NCBI RefSeq assembly: GCF_000421965.1
Contig: NZ_ATAY01000031.1
Location: 152,814-216,813, forward strand
Length of the DNA: 64,000 bases
Direction of reading: 5' to 3'
From: Ruminiclostridium papyrosolvens C7
GTDB taxonomy: Bacteria; Bacillota; Clostridia; Acetivibrionales; DSM-1351
Shown here: positions 39,016 to 49,107 of the stretch, piece by piece
How positions within the stretch are numbered: the stretch's first letter is position 1
Layout of the letters: every line of letters starts with the position of its first letter
Program-made: the position numbers and the translations under genes
The notes under the pieces: generated by a model
Databases searched by the model: none
Told to the model about the DNA's origin: nothing
Seen by the model: the letters and a program-made list of their open reading frames with translations, nothing else

Positions 39016-40551
39016 TTATTTTTGAAGCAGTGAAGTTCCTGTCATTTCAGCAGGCTTATCAACACCCATTATGTCAAGCATTGTAGGTGCCAGATCAGCA
39101 AGTCTTCCTTCTTTAAGAGTTGCATTTCCCAAACCGATACCAATAAGTGGTACTACGTTTGTTGTATGTGCAGTGAATGCTCCTCCATTTTCATAATCAA
39201 TCATCTGCTCTGCATTTCCGTGGTCTGCGGTTATCAATACCACACCGCCCTGTGCAGTAACAGCATCAACTACCTTTCCTACACATTCATCAACTGCTTC
39301 AACAGCAGCCTTTGCTGCGTCAAATACACCTGTGTGTCCAACCATGTCACAGTTAGCAAAATTAAGAATTATTACATCGTATTGTTTTGAATCAATTCTC
39401 TTGACTGCTTCCTCAGCAACTTCATATGCACTCATTTCAGGTTTCAAGTCGTAAGTAGCTACTTTCGGTGAAGGTATAAGTGCTCTGTCTTCTCCTTCGT
39501 ACTGTGTTTCAACACCGCCGTTGAAGAAGAAGGTAACATGTGCATACTTCTCAGTTTCAGCAATTCTCAGCTGTCTGTAGCCAAGTCTGCTTACGTATTC
39601 TCCGAAGGTATTATCCAGAGTCTGAGGCTTAAACGCAACCACAACGTTTGGCATTGTCTTGTCATACTGTGTCATACAAACAAAGAATAGAGGGAAGAAG
39701 CCTTTTACTCTATCAAATCCTTTGAATTCAGGGTCAACAAAGGTTCTTGTTATTTCTCTTGCTCTGTCAGGTCTGAAATTGAAGAATATTACAGAGTCAT
39801 TTGCATCTATTGTAGCAACGGGCTTACCGTTCTCCATTATAGCCGTCGGTTTTACGAATTCATCAAATTCTTTTCTTGCAAATGATGCCTCTACAGCTTC
39901 AACAGCTGAATTTGCAGTTAATCCTTTTCCGGATACCATTACATCATATGCAAGCTGTACTCTTTCCCAGCGGTTGTCTCTGTCCATGGAATAGTATCTG
40001 CCCATTACAGATGCAATTTTACCCACTCCGATTTCTTTAAGCTTTGCTTCAAGTTCTTCAGTATATACCTTTGAGCTGTCCGGCGGAACATCCCTTCCGT
40101 CATAGAAGCAGTGAATAAACACATCTTTTAGTCCATTCCTTTTTGCCATCTCAACTAAACCATACAAATGTGTGTTGTGGCTGTGTACTCCGCCGTCAGA
40201 TAAAAGTCCGAACAGGTGAAGTCTGGAATTATTCTTTTTACAATTCTCAACTGCCTTTAGAAATTCCTCTTTTTCAAAGAAATCTCCAGCTTTTATTGAC
40301 TTAGTTATTCTGGTTAATTCCTGATAAACAATTCTTCCGGCACCGATATTGGTATGTCCAACCTCAGAGTTTCCCATCTGACCCTCAGGTAGTCCTACAT
40401 CCAGACCGCTTGTATGAACAATGGTATTTGTATATTTAGTAAGATAGCTGTCCAAATTTGGCTTGTTTGCAGCCTGTATGGCATTTCCTTCTTGTTTCGG
40501 GTTGTTTCCGAAGCCATCAAGGATCATTAATGTTACTAATTTTTTTTCCAT
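39016..40551 (-). CDS. gpmI: 2,3-bisphosphoglycerate-independent phosphoglycerate mutase
   Basis: This 511-residue Mn-dependent mutase interconverts 3- and 2-phosphoglycerate. Motifs: LMILDGFG, GNSEVGHTNIGAGRIVYQ with the catalytic Ser, LLSDGGVHSH, HCFYDGRDVPP, NFRPDRAREI and TADHGNAEQM. The ATG at 40551 has GAGGGAG upstream; a longer frame has no site. It follows the PGK-TIM gene with a 111-bp gap holding a hairpin, probably in one transcript. Confidence 0.96.
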   Translation of the reverse strand: MEKKLVTLMILDGFGNNPKQEGNAIQAANKPNLDSYLTKYTNTIVHTSGLDVGLPEGQMGNSEVGHTNIGAGRIVYQELTRITKSIKAGDFFEKEEFLKAVENCKKNNSRLHLFGLLSDGGVHSHNTHLYGLVEMAKRNGLKDVFIHCFYDGRDVPPDSSKVYTEELEAKLKEIGVGKIASVMGRYYSMDRDNRWERVQLAYDVMVSGKGLTANSAVEAVEASFARKEFDEFVKPTAIMENGKPVATIDANDSVIFFNFRPDRAREITRTFVDPEFKGFDRVKGFFPLFFVCMTQYDKTMPNVVVAFKPQTLDNTFGEYVSRLGYRQLRIAETEKYAHVTFFFNGGVETQYEGEDRALIPSPKVATYDLKPEMSAYEVAEEAVKRIDSKQYDVIILNFANCDMVGHTGVFDAAKAAVEAVDECVGKVVDAVTAQGGVVLITADHGNAEQMIDYENGGAFTAHTTNVVPLIGIGLGNATLKEGRLADLAPTMLDIMGVDKPAEMTGTSLLQK

Positions 40552-40586
40552 ATGGTTATCTCCCTCTTTTAATGTTACTATAGTTA

Positions 40587-40612
40587 GACCCTCCAGTACT
40601 AACCGGAGGGTC
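40587..40612 (-). other. intergenic hairpin between pgk-tpi and gpmI
   Basis: GACCCTCC (40587-40594) pairs with GGAGGGTC (40605-40612), without a U tract. Between two co-directional glycolytic genes it fits an mRNA-processing or stability element better than a terminator. Confidence 0.5.
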
Positions 40613-40662
40613 AGATAATTCATTTTATGCTTAAATCTAAATTATTTGCAGACAGAGAAGAT

Positions 40663-42603
40663 TTATGCTTTTGCTATTATTGAGAAATCCTCAACCTTTA
40701 AGCTTGCTCCACCAACAAGTCCGCCGTCTATATCAGACATTCCAAACAAGTCAGAAGCGTTCTTTGCATTTACGCTTCCGCCGTACTGAATTCTAACTTG
40801 TTCAGCTACTTCTGAACCATAAAGTTCTGCAACCAATTCTCTGATAATTGCGCAAACTTCATTTGCCTGTTCATTTGTAGCAGTCTTACCTGTTCCGATT
40901 GCCCAGATTGGTTCGTATGCAATAACGAGCTTGCTAACCTGTTCAGCAGTCAAGCCAAGTAACGCTACCTTTATCTGATATCTGATATGGTCAGCTGTAA
41001 CTCCCTGTTCTCTCTGAGTGAGTGTTTCACCGCAGCAGATGATTGGAGTCATACCATATTTGAATATTGCATGAGCCTTTTTGTTTATCATTTCGTTGGT
41101 TTCACCGAAATATTCTCTTCTTTCGGAGTGACCGATTATTACATAATCAACACCAAGGTCTGCAAGCATTGGGCCGGAAACTTCTCCGGTAAATGCTCCG
41201 TTTTCTTCCCAGTGCATATTCTGTGCTGCAACCTTTATGTTTGAACCCTTAGCAGCTTCAACAACTCCAGGCAGGCAAACAAATGGAACACCAACTACCA
41301 CTTCATTTTTTGCATCAGCAACAGCAGGCTTTAATGCATTTACAAATGAAACAGCCTCAGAAGCAGTCTTATTCATTTTCCAGTTACCCGCAGCAATTAC
41401 TTTTCTTGGATTCTTATCCATAAGTACTGCTATACCCGGAAGCTCTTTACCTTCGAGGAATTCAAGAGAAGCTCCTCCACCTGTTGAAATATGTGTAATC
41501 TTATCAGCGAAACCAAGTTGTTCAACTGCAGCAGCTGAATCTCCGCCTCCAACTATTGAAAGTGCTCCTGATTCTGCAACTGCCTTTGCTATTTCCTTTG
41601 TACCTGTTGCGAAGTTAGGGAATTCAAATACGCCCATAGGTCCGTTCCAGATAACTGTCTTTGCTTTCTTTATTTCTTTTGCGAATTTTTCTATTGTAAG
41701 TGATCCTATATCCATACCCATCCATCCGTCTGGCATTGCATCTGATGGAACGTATTTTATTTCAGTATCGTTCTTGAATTCCTGAGCTACCATACTACCT
41801 ATTGGAAGCATCAGGTTAACTCCCTTAGCTTCTGCTTTTTCCATAAGAGTCTTAGCAAGCTCAACCTTATCGTTTTCACAGATTGAATTTCCGATGTGAT
41901 ATCCTTTTGCCTTTAAGAAGGTATAAGCCATACCACCACCGATTATCAAAGTATCAACCTTGTCAATGAGGTTTTCAATAACTGCGATTTTGTCTGAAAC
42001 CTTTGCTCCACCGAGGATTGCTACGAATGGTCTTGCAGGGTTAGCCAATGCCTTACCCATGAATTCGATTTCCTTCTTTATAAGGAATCCGCATACAGCA
42101 GGGAGATAGTCAGCCAATCCTGCAGTAGAAGCGTGTGCTCTGTGAGCAGTTCCGAATGCATCGTTTACAAATATTTCAGCCATACTTGCAAGTTCTTTTG
42201 CAAAGTTAGCATCGTTCTTTGTTTCTTCCTTGTGGAATCTTACGTTCTCAAGCATAAGAACTTCGCCGTCTTTTAATGCAGCAGCCTTTGCCTTTGCATC
42301 TTCGCCTACAACATCTTTAGCCATTATTACTTCTTTTCCAAGAAGTTCGCCAAGTCTAACAGCTGTCGGCTTCATGCTGAATTTATCTTCAAAACCTTCC
42401 TTTGGTCTTCCTAAATGGGATACAAGTATAGTCTTAGCTCCCTTGTCAACGAGATACTTGATTGTAGGAAGTGCTCCAACTATTCTCTTGTCATCAGTGA
42501 TCTTTCTGTCTGCGTCCAGTGGCACGTTAAAATCAACTCTTACTATTACCTTTTTGCCGGCAACATCAATGTCTTCAATTGTTTTTTTGTTCATCATGCT
42601 CAT
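40663..42603 (-). CDS. bifunctional phosphoglycerate kinase-triosephosphate isomerase fusion
   Basis: A 646-residue single-frame fusion. PGK spans about 1-397: [36 protein letters not shown] and [16 protein letters not shown] spans about 398-646: [10 protein letters not shown] (catalytic Lys), [13 protein letters not shown] (His), [14 protein letters not shown] (Glu) and the phosphate loop YGGSVNAKN. The junction is only a few residues ([10 protein letters not shown]). All catalytic residues of both enzymes are present. PGK-TIM fusions are known in Thermotoga. No separate tpiA is seen here. AGGAG lies nine bases before the ATG. Confidence 0.96.
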   Translation of the reverse strand: MSMMNKKTIEDIDVAGKKVIVRVDFNVPLDADRKITDDKRIVGALPTIKYLVDKGAKTILVSHLGRPKEGFEDKFSMKPTAVRLGELLGKEVIMAKDVVGEDAKAKAAALKDGEVLMLENVRFHKEETKNDANFAKELASMAEIFVNDAFGTAHRAHASTAGLADYLPAVCGFLIKKEIEFMGKALANPARPFVAILGGAKVSDKIAVIENLIDKVDTLIIGGGMAYTFLKAKGYHIGNSICENDKVELAKTLMEKAEAKGVNLMLPIGSMVAQEFKNDTEIKYVPSDAMPDGWMGMDIGSLTIEKFAKEIKKAKTVIWNGPMGVFEFPNFATGTKEIAKAVAESGALSIVGGGDSAAAVEQLGFADKITHISTGGGASLEFLEGKELPGIAVLMDKNPRKVIAAGNWKMNKTASEAVSFVNALKPAVADAKNEVVVGVPFVCLPGVVEAAKGSNIKVAAQNMHWEENGAFTGEVSGPMLADLGVDYVIIGHSERREYFGETNEMINKKAHAIFKYGMTPIICCGETLTQREQGVTADHIRYQIKVALLGLTAEQVSKLVIAYEPIWAIGTGKTATNEQANEVCAIIRELVAELYGSEVAEQVRIQYGGSVNAKNASDLFGMSDIDGGLVGGASLKVEDFSIIAKA

Positions 42604-42710
42604 AACTTCACGCTCCTGTATATATTTTTATTTATTTAAAGATGAGTCAAAATTTAGGAAATGATTGCAATATGTATAATATCCAAATTTCCATTCAAAT
42701 AACCAAAGTA

Positions 42711-42739
42711 ATTTTACCTCTTTTTACTGGCTATTTCAA
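42711..42739 (-). promoter_or_regulatory. promoter of the PGK-TIM gene
   Basis: On the minus strand, TTGAAA (42734-42739), a 17-bp spacer and TAAAAT (42711-42716), leaving a leader of about 100 nt. Confidence 0.6.
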
Positions 42740-42781
42740 TACTTTGTTAGCAAATTAACATATTTGCGTTCTTCTTTGAAG

Positions 42782-42810
42782 TTGAATAAAAGCCCACTAA
42801 CTGCTATACT
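42782..42810 (+). promoter_or_regulatory. promoter of the pentapeptide-repeat gene
   Basis: TTGAAT (42782-42787), a 17-bp spacer and TATACT (42805-42810). It diverges from the PGK-TIM promoter, 42 bp apart. Confidence 0.6.
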
Positions 42811-42873
42811 TTGAAAGATAGTATGGGCAATAAAAAGTTTTGCCAAAGCTATAGTTAATTTTAAGGAGCTAAT

Positions 42874-43521
42874 ATGAAGTTACAAAAGCCTAAGATACCT
42901 GAAAAATTAATTCAATCAGAAAGTATAAATGAAATAGTGGCTAATTTAACCTCTTCAGGTTATGATATTGAAAATTATTACTTTAAAAATGACTGTTTTA
43001 GTGATATTTCTTCCATTTCTGTGGAATTTAACAAATGTATCATTGAAAAATGTCGCTTTAAGAAATGCGATGTTCAGAACTTTGTGTTCGACAATGTTAT
43101 ATTCAGGGATTGTGATATTTCAAACATGGATTTCAGCGATGCCGTATTCAGAAATACCGAATTTATCAACTGTAATCTGACTGGTATCATACTTTCTAAG
43201 GCAAGGCTTAGTGATATATCCGTCATCTCCTGCAATATGCAGTATTCTAATTTAACAAGTGCAGATATCGCCCGGAGTCACATTGAAAAGTCCAACCTCT
43301 CTAACAGCTACATATGGGAAGCAAATCTAAAGGATGTGGAATTTGAACAATGTACTCTGGTATCAGTAGAATTTACAGGAACTATGCTAAAAGGGATTGA
43401 TTTTACCTCCTGTAAAATGGAGGGTCTGCTTATCAGAGGGCCTGAACTCAAGGGAGCCGTAGTCAATGAATTTCAAGCCCTATCCTTGTCAAAGCTGCTA
43501 GGTATAATCATTAAAGAATAA
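42874..43521 (+). CDS. pentapeptide-repeat protein
   Basis: A 215-residue cytoplasmic protein built of pentapeptide repeats (A/S/C at -2, L/F at centre: CRFKK CDVQN FVFDN, NLTSADIARS, NLSNSYIWEANL), giving a right-handed quadrilateral helix. Qnr/MfpA-type members mimic DNA and protect gyrase; most others are unassigned. AAGGAG lies before the ATG. It is the only plus-strand gene in this area and converges on the export genes. Confidence 0.88.
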   Translation: MKLQKPKIPEKLIQSESINEIVANLTSSGYDIENYYFKNDCFSDISSISVEFNKCIIEKCRFKKCDVQNFVFDNVIFRDCDISNMDFSDAVFRNTEFINCNLTGIILSKARLSDISVISCNMQYSNLTSADIARSHIEKSNLSNSYIWEANLKDVEFEQCTLVSVEFTGTMLKGIDFTSCKMEGLLIRGPELKGAVVNEFQALSLSKLLGIIIKE

Positions 43522-43536
43522 TCGTAGTTTTTTAGA

Positions 43537-44757
43537 CTATTCTATATTGCCACTTATTGCCTTTTCTATTTTACCGAGTGCTTCTACGTAACCGCAAAGG
43601 CTGTCCCAAGCTTCTTGTGTTGCTATTTTGTAATTTACTTCCGCTTCCTTTAAAGACAGTTCGGTTGCAAGCTTGTAGTTATATTTATTGAGCAGGATTA
43701 TATACTTTTGGTAAAGTGCATTTGCTTTTTTTTCTTTTATATCTACTTCATAGTATTTGCTTTTATAGTCAGAATAATAATTCTGGAGTAAAGCTTTTCT
43801 TTGAACAAGCCATCTCCTTGCTTCAAGTTCTGCCTGCTTTTTTTCGTTAACAGCAAGCTTTATCTCATTGGATGAATCCTTATAATATTCCTTTAATATA
43901 CTTACTTTTCCATCCAATATTCTTATTCTTTCCCCCATCTGCATACTTTTGTAATCATTTAAGTAAAAGCTTTTCTCTGCGTCAATAAATTTTTTAATGG
44001 GAATAGCTCTGATTGGTGCTACAGGAACACTGATTGTTACCGCCCTTGCCGTGTCCATACCGCAGCTGCTCAATAAATTCTCCATATTTGTGTTGACTTG
44101 CTGTGTATGTAACTCCTGCTGGCTGATGTAATAGTCATAATCAGCGTTATATAAGTCAATATCCGACTGGAAGGCCATATCTTTTGATTTGTTTATCTCC
44201 TTTGAATTAGCCTGAAGTCTGGCGTATTCAGCCATGTTTTTCTGAACTAAACTCTTTTCGTATATAAGTTTCGTCTTGAATAAATTGTCTCTGAATTCTG
44301 ATAATTGTGAAGTACGTTGAATGTTCCGATACACGGATGAGTTATTATATGTAAAAATACTGGTTTCCTTATTTACGTAAAGCACTGCCTTTTGTATTAT
44401 TAAATCAGCCAGCTGCTGTTGATTTTCTACAACGTCCTTATTTTGGTCAATGAGTTTTTTTATGTTTATAATATTATTATTGATTTTATCAAACTCCAGA
44501 GAATATTGCTGGTAAAGTAGATTGCTGTTCTCTATATCCATTTCTGTGCATTGAACGTTATAGTAATTATTTAAATACAAATTCTGCATTTCGTCATATG
44601 TGTACTTTGTTGAATTTTCAGTACCGTATACAAGGTCAAAGCTATCTCCCAAATTCCAGCTCCCGAGGGACACGACAGAAGCAGCATCGGTAGTGCCTAT
44701 AGCTGCTGTCATCAGGAATAATGTTAATAATACCGTACAAAGTTTTTTTTTAAACAT
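43537..44757 (-). CDS. TolC-like secreted coiled-coil protein
   Basis: The 406-residue protein has a signal peptide (LCTVLLTLFLMTAAIGTTDA) and long helical, coiled-coil-forming segments in two related halves, in the manner of TolC-family efflux proteins. A Gram-positive cell lacks the outer membrane TolC normally spans, so it may extend the HlyD conduit across the wall. It is the last gene of the C39 exporter operon. The TolC relationship rests on pattern and context and is moderately sure. Confidence 0.65.
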   Translation of the reverse strand: MFKKKLCTVLLTLFLMTAAIGTTDAASVVSLGSWNLGDSFDLVYGTENSTKYTYDEMQNLYLNNYYNVQCTEMDIENSNLLYQQYSLEFDKINNNIINIKKLIDQNKDVVENQQQLADLIIQKAVLYVNKETSIFTYNNSSVYRNIQRTSQLSEFRDNLFKTKLIYEKSLVQKNMAEYARLQANSKEINKSKDMAFQSDIDLYNADYDYYISQQELHTQQVNTNMENLLSSCGMDTARAVTISVPVAPIRAIPIKKFIDAEKSFYLNDYKSMQMGERIRILDGKVSILKEYYKDSSNEIKLAVNEKKQAELEARRWLVQRKALLQNYYSDYKSKYYEVDIKEKKANALYQKYIILLNKYNYKLATELSLKEAEVNYKIATQEAWDSLCGYVEALGKIEKAISGNIE

Positions 44758-44793
44758 TTTATTCTCTCCTAAAACAATTTTTGGGCATAAATA

Positions 44794-46671
44794 TTAATCA
44801 AGCAGATTTATTTTTTCAAGGAGATAACGTAAAAAGCTCTTTTGCTTTGTTATTACATTTGCTTCGCATATCATTCCTGTCTTTATTTCTCCCTGTTTTC
44901 CGGAACTGCCAATCATTTTTGTTACCGGAACTGTTGCTTCAACAGTATAGTAGCTTTGTCCTTCTGCATTGTTCACTGCATCCTTTGATATACTTGTTAT
45001 TTTTCCTGCTGCCTGTCCGTATTCCCTGTAAGGTAGGGCTGCAAAGCTGTATTTAACCGTATCCCCTGTATGTATTTCACCGATGTCCTTGTTGCTGACA
45101 GTTATCTGCATTTTAAAAGCTGTATTGGTGTCAGGTATTATTGTTAATATTTCCGCTCCTGCTGCCACCAAGTCTCCCGGGTACATTTCTGTTATTATGT
45201 TAACTTCTCCATTTACACTGGCTTTTACAATGGCATTGTTAATACTAAGTTGCAGTTTTTTTATATTTTCTTTAACACCTGTAATGCTATCGGTTATAGT
45301 TCTAATCTTCTCGTCAGCAGCAACCACTTCCTGGACCTTTGTTCTTTCAACCAATGAGTAATTAAGAGAGTCATTATTATTACCATCGGCATCTGTTATG
45401 GTCTTGAGTTCTGCATCGGAAAGTACATTTTTTTGTCTTAGCGTTTCGATTGTATCGGTTAAACTGTCTATTGCCTGAGCTGCATCATTCCTCTCCTGTA
45501 AATACAATGCTTTCAAGCTGTTTTTCCTGTCCTTCTCATTCAAATCAAGAAGTCCTTGTTTGCCCTGTGTGCCGGAAATCTTGCTTTCCTTTTCCTTTAT
45601 ACTTATTTCAGTATTATTTATGTTTTTTTCCAATTCATATAAAAACTTGCTCTTGTATGAAGTGTATTCTCCTTGGGAATTCTGCATCTGAACACGTGCA
45701 TCCTCCAGCTCGGATTTTGTAATGGCTATTCCGCTTAGTGAAAGGTATGCCTCGTATATTCTTTTTTTCTCATCGTATGTATTTTTCAGCAAGTTCAATT
45801 TATTTTCATAATCTGTGTAAAGATACGAATATCTGTCCCCGGACGGAAAATTATTTTTTGCTTCGCTGACACTCTTTTTCAATGTCTCATATGCCTTTAA
45901 CTGAGATTTTTCCTCTTCCAATGATTGTTTCATGGCATCTAGGCTGTTACTCTTTATTTCATTGGCCTGTTGGTCATATTTTCTTTGTATTTCTGTCTTT
46001 GCTATAAGGTACTTGTCATATTTTTGTTTGTATTGTTTTTCCAGCTCATTTCCCGAATTAAAATAATTTTTATTGTTATCCAAGGATTTAATATACTTTT
46101 TTAAGTATTCTATCTCTTTAAGGTTTTTAGTGAGTTGTGCGCTGTTCAGAATCTTTTCTTCACTAAGCCTTGTAGTTTTATATGCCGTGTCTGTTTGCGA
46201 AAACCTTATGTCCATCAGAAGTTTTCTTACTTTTTCATAATATACAGGCTCATTTATTGAATCAAAATTGTTTTCTTTGGTAGTAATGCAATTTCTATAT
46301 TTTTTTAGGTTTTCCAGTTCCTTTTCCAATTCTTTAAACTTTTCTTCTGCGGACTCTCTTTCCATTAGCAAATTGTCGTGTTTAATTATGTATAGAATAT
46401 CACCGGCCTTTACTTTCATGCCTTGTTTTAAACAAGTACTTTTCAGTTCTCCCCCCACAATGTTCCTGACAGTACTTATTCCTGATTCTGGTCTTACCTG
46501 TCCCGGGGCCTTTACAACTATTTCCTTTTTGCCAAAAGCAGCCCATATTACAGCCGTTACAACCAACCCAATCAAAATATATGTAAATATCCACACGAAG
46601 GGATGAGGCTTTGAATGGTACATTTCACGGCTGTCTGTAAGTTCATTTATGTCAACTAATACTTCCTTCAT
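44794..46671 (-). CDS. HlyD-family membrane fusion/adaptor protein
   Basis: A 625-residue adaptor with a short cytoplasmic N-terminus, one transmembrane helix (about 28-48) and a lipoyl/barrel-sandwich half (VKAPGQVRP). A very long coiled coil (about 90-470) follows, then the second half of the barrel (VNGEVNIITEMYPGDLV) and a beta-barrel end. It should join the ABC exporter to the TolC-like protein. It starts one base after the exporter stop and is translationally coupled. Confidence 0.9.
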   Translation of the reverse strand: MKEVLVDINELTDSREMYHSKPHPFVWIFTYILIGLVVTAVIWAAFGKKEIVVKAPGQVRPESGISTVRNIVGGELKSTCLKQGMKVKAGDILYIIKHDNLLMERESAEEKFKELEKELENLKKYRNCITTKENNFDSINEPVYYEKVRKLLMDIRFSQTDTAYKTTRLSEEKILNSAQLTKNLKEIEYLKKYIKSLDNNKNYFNSGNELEKQYKQKYDKYLIAKTEIQRKYDQQANEIKSNSLDAMKQSLEEEKSQLKAYETLKKSVSEAKNNFPSGDRYSYLYTDYENKLNLLKNTYDEKKRIYEAYLSLSGIAITKSELEDARVQMQNSQGEYTSYKSKFLYELEKNINNTEISIKEKESKISGTQGKQGLLDLNEKDRKNSLKALYLQERNDAAQAIDSLTDTIETLRQKNVLSDAELKTITDADGNNNDSLNYSLVERTKVQEVVAADEKIRTITDSITGVKENIKKLQLSINNAIVKASVNGEVNIITEMYPGDLVAAGAEILTIIPDTNTAFKMQITVSNKDIGEIHTGDTVKYSFAALPYREYGQAAGKITSISKDAVNNAEGQSYYTVEATVPVTKMIGSSGKQGEIKTGMICEANVITKQKSFLRYLLEKINLLD

Positions 46672-46672
46672 A

Positions 46673-48874
46673 CTAAAGTTCCCCTCCTGTCATTGAATAT
46701 GCAGCTGTTTCGGGCAACTGGTCTTTCCATAATTCGTAGTATTTACTTCGAAGTTCCATAAGTTCCTGATGGCTGCCGTGTTCAATAATACTGCCTTCCT
46801 CCATTACATATATCCTGTCACAGCGTTTAATAGTGCTTAATCTGTGAGCTATTATAATGGTAGTTATTCCGCTACACATGGTCTCCAGTGTTCTTTCAAT
46901 GGCCCTTTCGGCAATTGAATCCAGATTGCTGGTGGCTTCGTCCATTATAAATATGTCAGGTTTTTTTAATATTGCTCTGGCTATTGCAAGCCTTTGCTTT
47001 TGTCCTCCCGATAAATTTGTACCATTTTCTTCAAGATAAGTTTCATACCGCAATGGAAGCTTGTTTATAAAATCATGTGCCTGTGCCATTCTGCATGCTT
47101 CAATTATTTGCTCCATATCGGTGTTCTGGCTGCCCAAGGTAAGATTTTCCCGGATTGTTCCGCTGAACATAAAAATATCCTGGGAAATGTAGGCAAGCTT
47201 TTCTCTGAGAAATTCAAAAGATATATCCTTTACATTGTAGTCTTTTATTGTGATTTCACCTTTTTCCCATGTATACAGGTTCAATAAAAGCTTGACCAGC
47301 GTAGTTTTACCTGATCCGCTTTCCCCTACCAATGCAATTTTTTCGCCCTGCTTTATTGTAAAATCAATGTTTTTTAATACCAGAGAACGTGTTCCATACC
47401 TGAAATCAACATTTTTAAAAGTAATATCTCCCTTTAAATCAACGGGTTTTATTTTTTTGCCTTCATTTTGGCTCTTTTCCAATTCAAGGTCAAAAATTTC
47501 TCCAAGCCTGTCAGAAGCTACTATTGCGGTTTGTAACATGGGCTGTAGATTGATTAGGTTTTTTATGGGATCAAGAAAATATCCCAGCAGCGCATTAAAA
47601 GTTAAAAGCTGCCCTACGGACATGCTCCCCTTTATTACATTCCATGCACCTGCCCACAAGATAACTATACCTCCAGCCAGTGCAGCAAAGGATGTAATTG
47701 ATGAACGTACATTATTAATTATACCGCCTTTGAATATAGAGCGGAGCAGCTTTACAAACCTTGTTTCGGTTTTTAGTGCTGCTTCACCCTCAGCATTAAA
47801 GGCCTTTACCGTTTCGATTCCATTCAACGATTCAACAAGATAAGAGGTAAGCTGTGAATTCTCCTCCATCTGCTCCTGATTTATTTTCTTTATTGGTTTG
47901 TTAAATGCAAAAACAATAGCCGCGTATATTACCCCTATAATGGCTGCTATTATAAAAAGTGTAGAATTCTGCGTATAGAGTATGATTGCTCCTGCCAGTG
48001 CCATCAGCGTGTCAATCATAATTGTAAGAGTAGCACCTGATATTGCATCCCTTACCTTTGATGCATCCATAAATCTTGAAACAATTTCTCCAACCTTCCT
48101 TGTACCGAAGAAATTCATGGGAAGTCCAAGAACATGCTGATAGTAGCCCAATATTAGAGGGATATCTATTTTCTGTGACAGATACAGTATCATATGAGAC
48201 CTGAAAGCTCCCAACAAGGTCTGAAAAAGGTAAAGCAGAATTATGCCTATGGAAATTACATGAAGGGTTTTTTCAAGGTTGTATTGCAGAATATCATCAA
48301 GTAAAAATTTAAAATAAAATGAACCCAGAATTCCTAACACCGTATATACTAAAGATGTTAAAAAAATATTTATTAAGAGCTTCTTTTGTGGCAGAAGCAG
48401 ACTGAAAAATCGTGAAAACAGACCTTTTGTTTCATTCCCCTTGCTAAAGGAAACATTTGGAACCATCAGAACAAGTACACCTGTCCATATTTTAAAAAAA
48501 TCCTCCGGTGTATATTCTGCCAAACCCCTTCCCGGGTCAGCAACCAAAACCTTTTTTTTAGTTATTTTATGTATTACAACGTAGTGCAATAACGTTCCGT
48601 CAACGACAACATGGGCTATGCACGGTAGCGGAAACTCAGAAAAAAAGGCCTCCTGATTGCCCTTCACTCCTTTTGCTGTGAAACCCAGACTTTCAGCTGC
48701 CTTTATCAATCCATATGCATTTGTACCTTGTTTGTCGGTGCCAGCCGTTTCTCTTATCTTTGTTATTGATGTTTTAAATCCATATTGCTTACTTATGGTT
48801 GCAAGACATGCTGCACCGCAATCAGTTATATCATGCTGCTTGACACAATAATAGCGTTTAAATGGGGTATTCAT
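46673..48874 (-). CDS. peptidase-containing ABC exporter (C39 domain, PCAT)
   Basis: The 733-residue exporter cuts double-glycine leaders and exports the peptide. The C39 peptidase (about 1-135) has the catalytic Cys in DITDCGAACL (about 19), a His in LHYVVIH and an Asp in VADPGRG. A six-helix transmembrane domain (about 155-440) follows. The nucleotide-binding domain has Walker A GESGSGKTTL, signature LSGGQKQR, Walker B IFIMDEAT and the H loop IIIAHRLST. The ATG at 48874 follows GGAGAG; an upstream TTG lacks a site. Its likely substrate is the 49838-49993 peptide. Confidence 0.95.
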   Translation of the reverse strand: MNTPFKRYYCVKQHDITDCGAACLATISKQYGFKTSITKIRETAGTDKQGTNAYGLIKAAESLGFTAKGVKGNQEAFFSEFPLPCIAHVVVDGTLLHYVVIHKITKKKVLVADPGRGLAEYTPEDFFKIWTGVLVLMVPNVSFSKGNETKGLFSRFFSLLLPQKKLLINIFLTSLVYTVLGILGSFYFKFLLDDILQYNLEKTLHVISIGIILLYLFQTLLGAFRSHMILYLSQKIDIPLILGYYQHVLGLPMNFFGTRKVGEIVSRFMDASKVRDAISGATLTIMIDTLMALAGAIILYTQNSTLFIIAAIIGVIYAAIVFAFNKPIKKINQEQMEENSQLTSYLVESLNGIETVKAFNAEGEAALKTETRFVKLLRSIFKGGIINNVRSSITSFAALAGGIVILWAGAWNVIKGSMSVGQLLTFNALLGYFLDPIKNLINLQPMLQTAIVASDRLGEIFDLELEKSQNEGKKIKPVDLKGDITFKNVDFRYGTRSLVLKNIDFTIKQGEKIALVGESGSGKTTLVKLLLNLYTWEKGEITIKDYNVKDISFEFLREKLAYISQDIFMFSGTIRENLTLGSQNTDMEQIIEACRMAQAHDFINKLPLRYETYLEENGTNLSGGQKQRLAIARAILKKPDIFIMDEATSNLDSIAERAIERTLETMCSGITTIIIAHRLSTIKRCDRIYVMEEGSIIEHGSHQELMELRSKYYELWKDQLPETAAYSMTGGEL

Positions 48875-48977
48875 TTTTCGACTCTCCAATTTTACTATTT
48901 AATTACATAGTTTAACATATTTGATGAATATATAGAAGAAAAACTTAAAATTTTGTAAAATCACTCATTTAAAGATG

Positions 48978-49020
48978 AAAGGCATCCAGCTTCTATTATT
49001 AGAAACCTGAACGCCTTTTC
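48978..49020 (-). terminator. possible terminator upstream of the exporter genes
   Basis: AAAGGC (48978-48983) pairs with GCCTTT (49013-49018), with short inner CAG/CTG and TTCT/AGAA pairs. The U tract on the minus strand is weak. The 233-bp gap before the exporter holds little else. Confidence 0.4.
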
Positions 49021-49107
49021 AAAGAATACAATATAAGTTGTAAATAGAAATGAATATCGGTAAAACCGATACTTCGGAAAAGCTTAATAAATTAAATACA
49101 TCATATT

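Noticed and set aside
41390..41430. Independent start for a separate triosephosphate isomerase
   Set aside because: The ATG at the PGK-TIM junction has no ribosome-binding site and the frame is continuous, so a single fused product is more likely.
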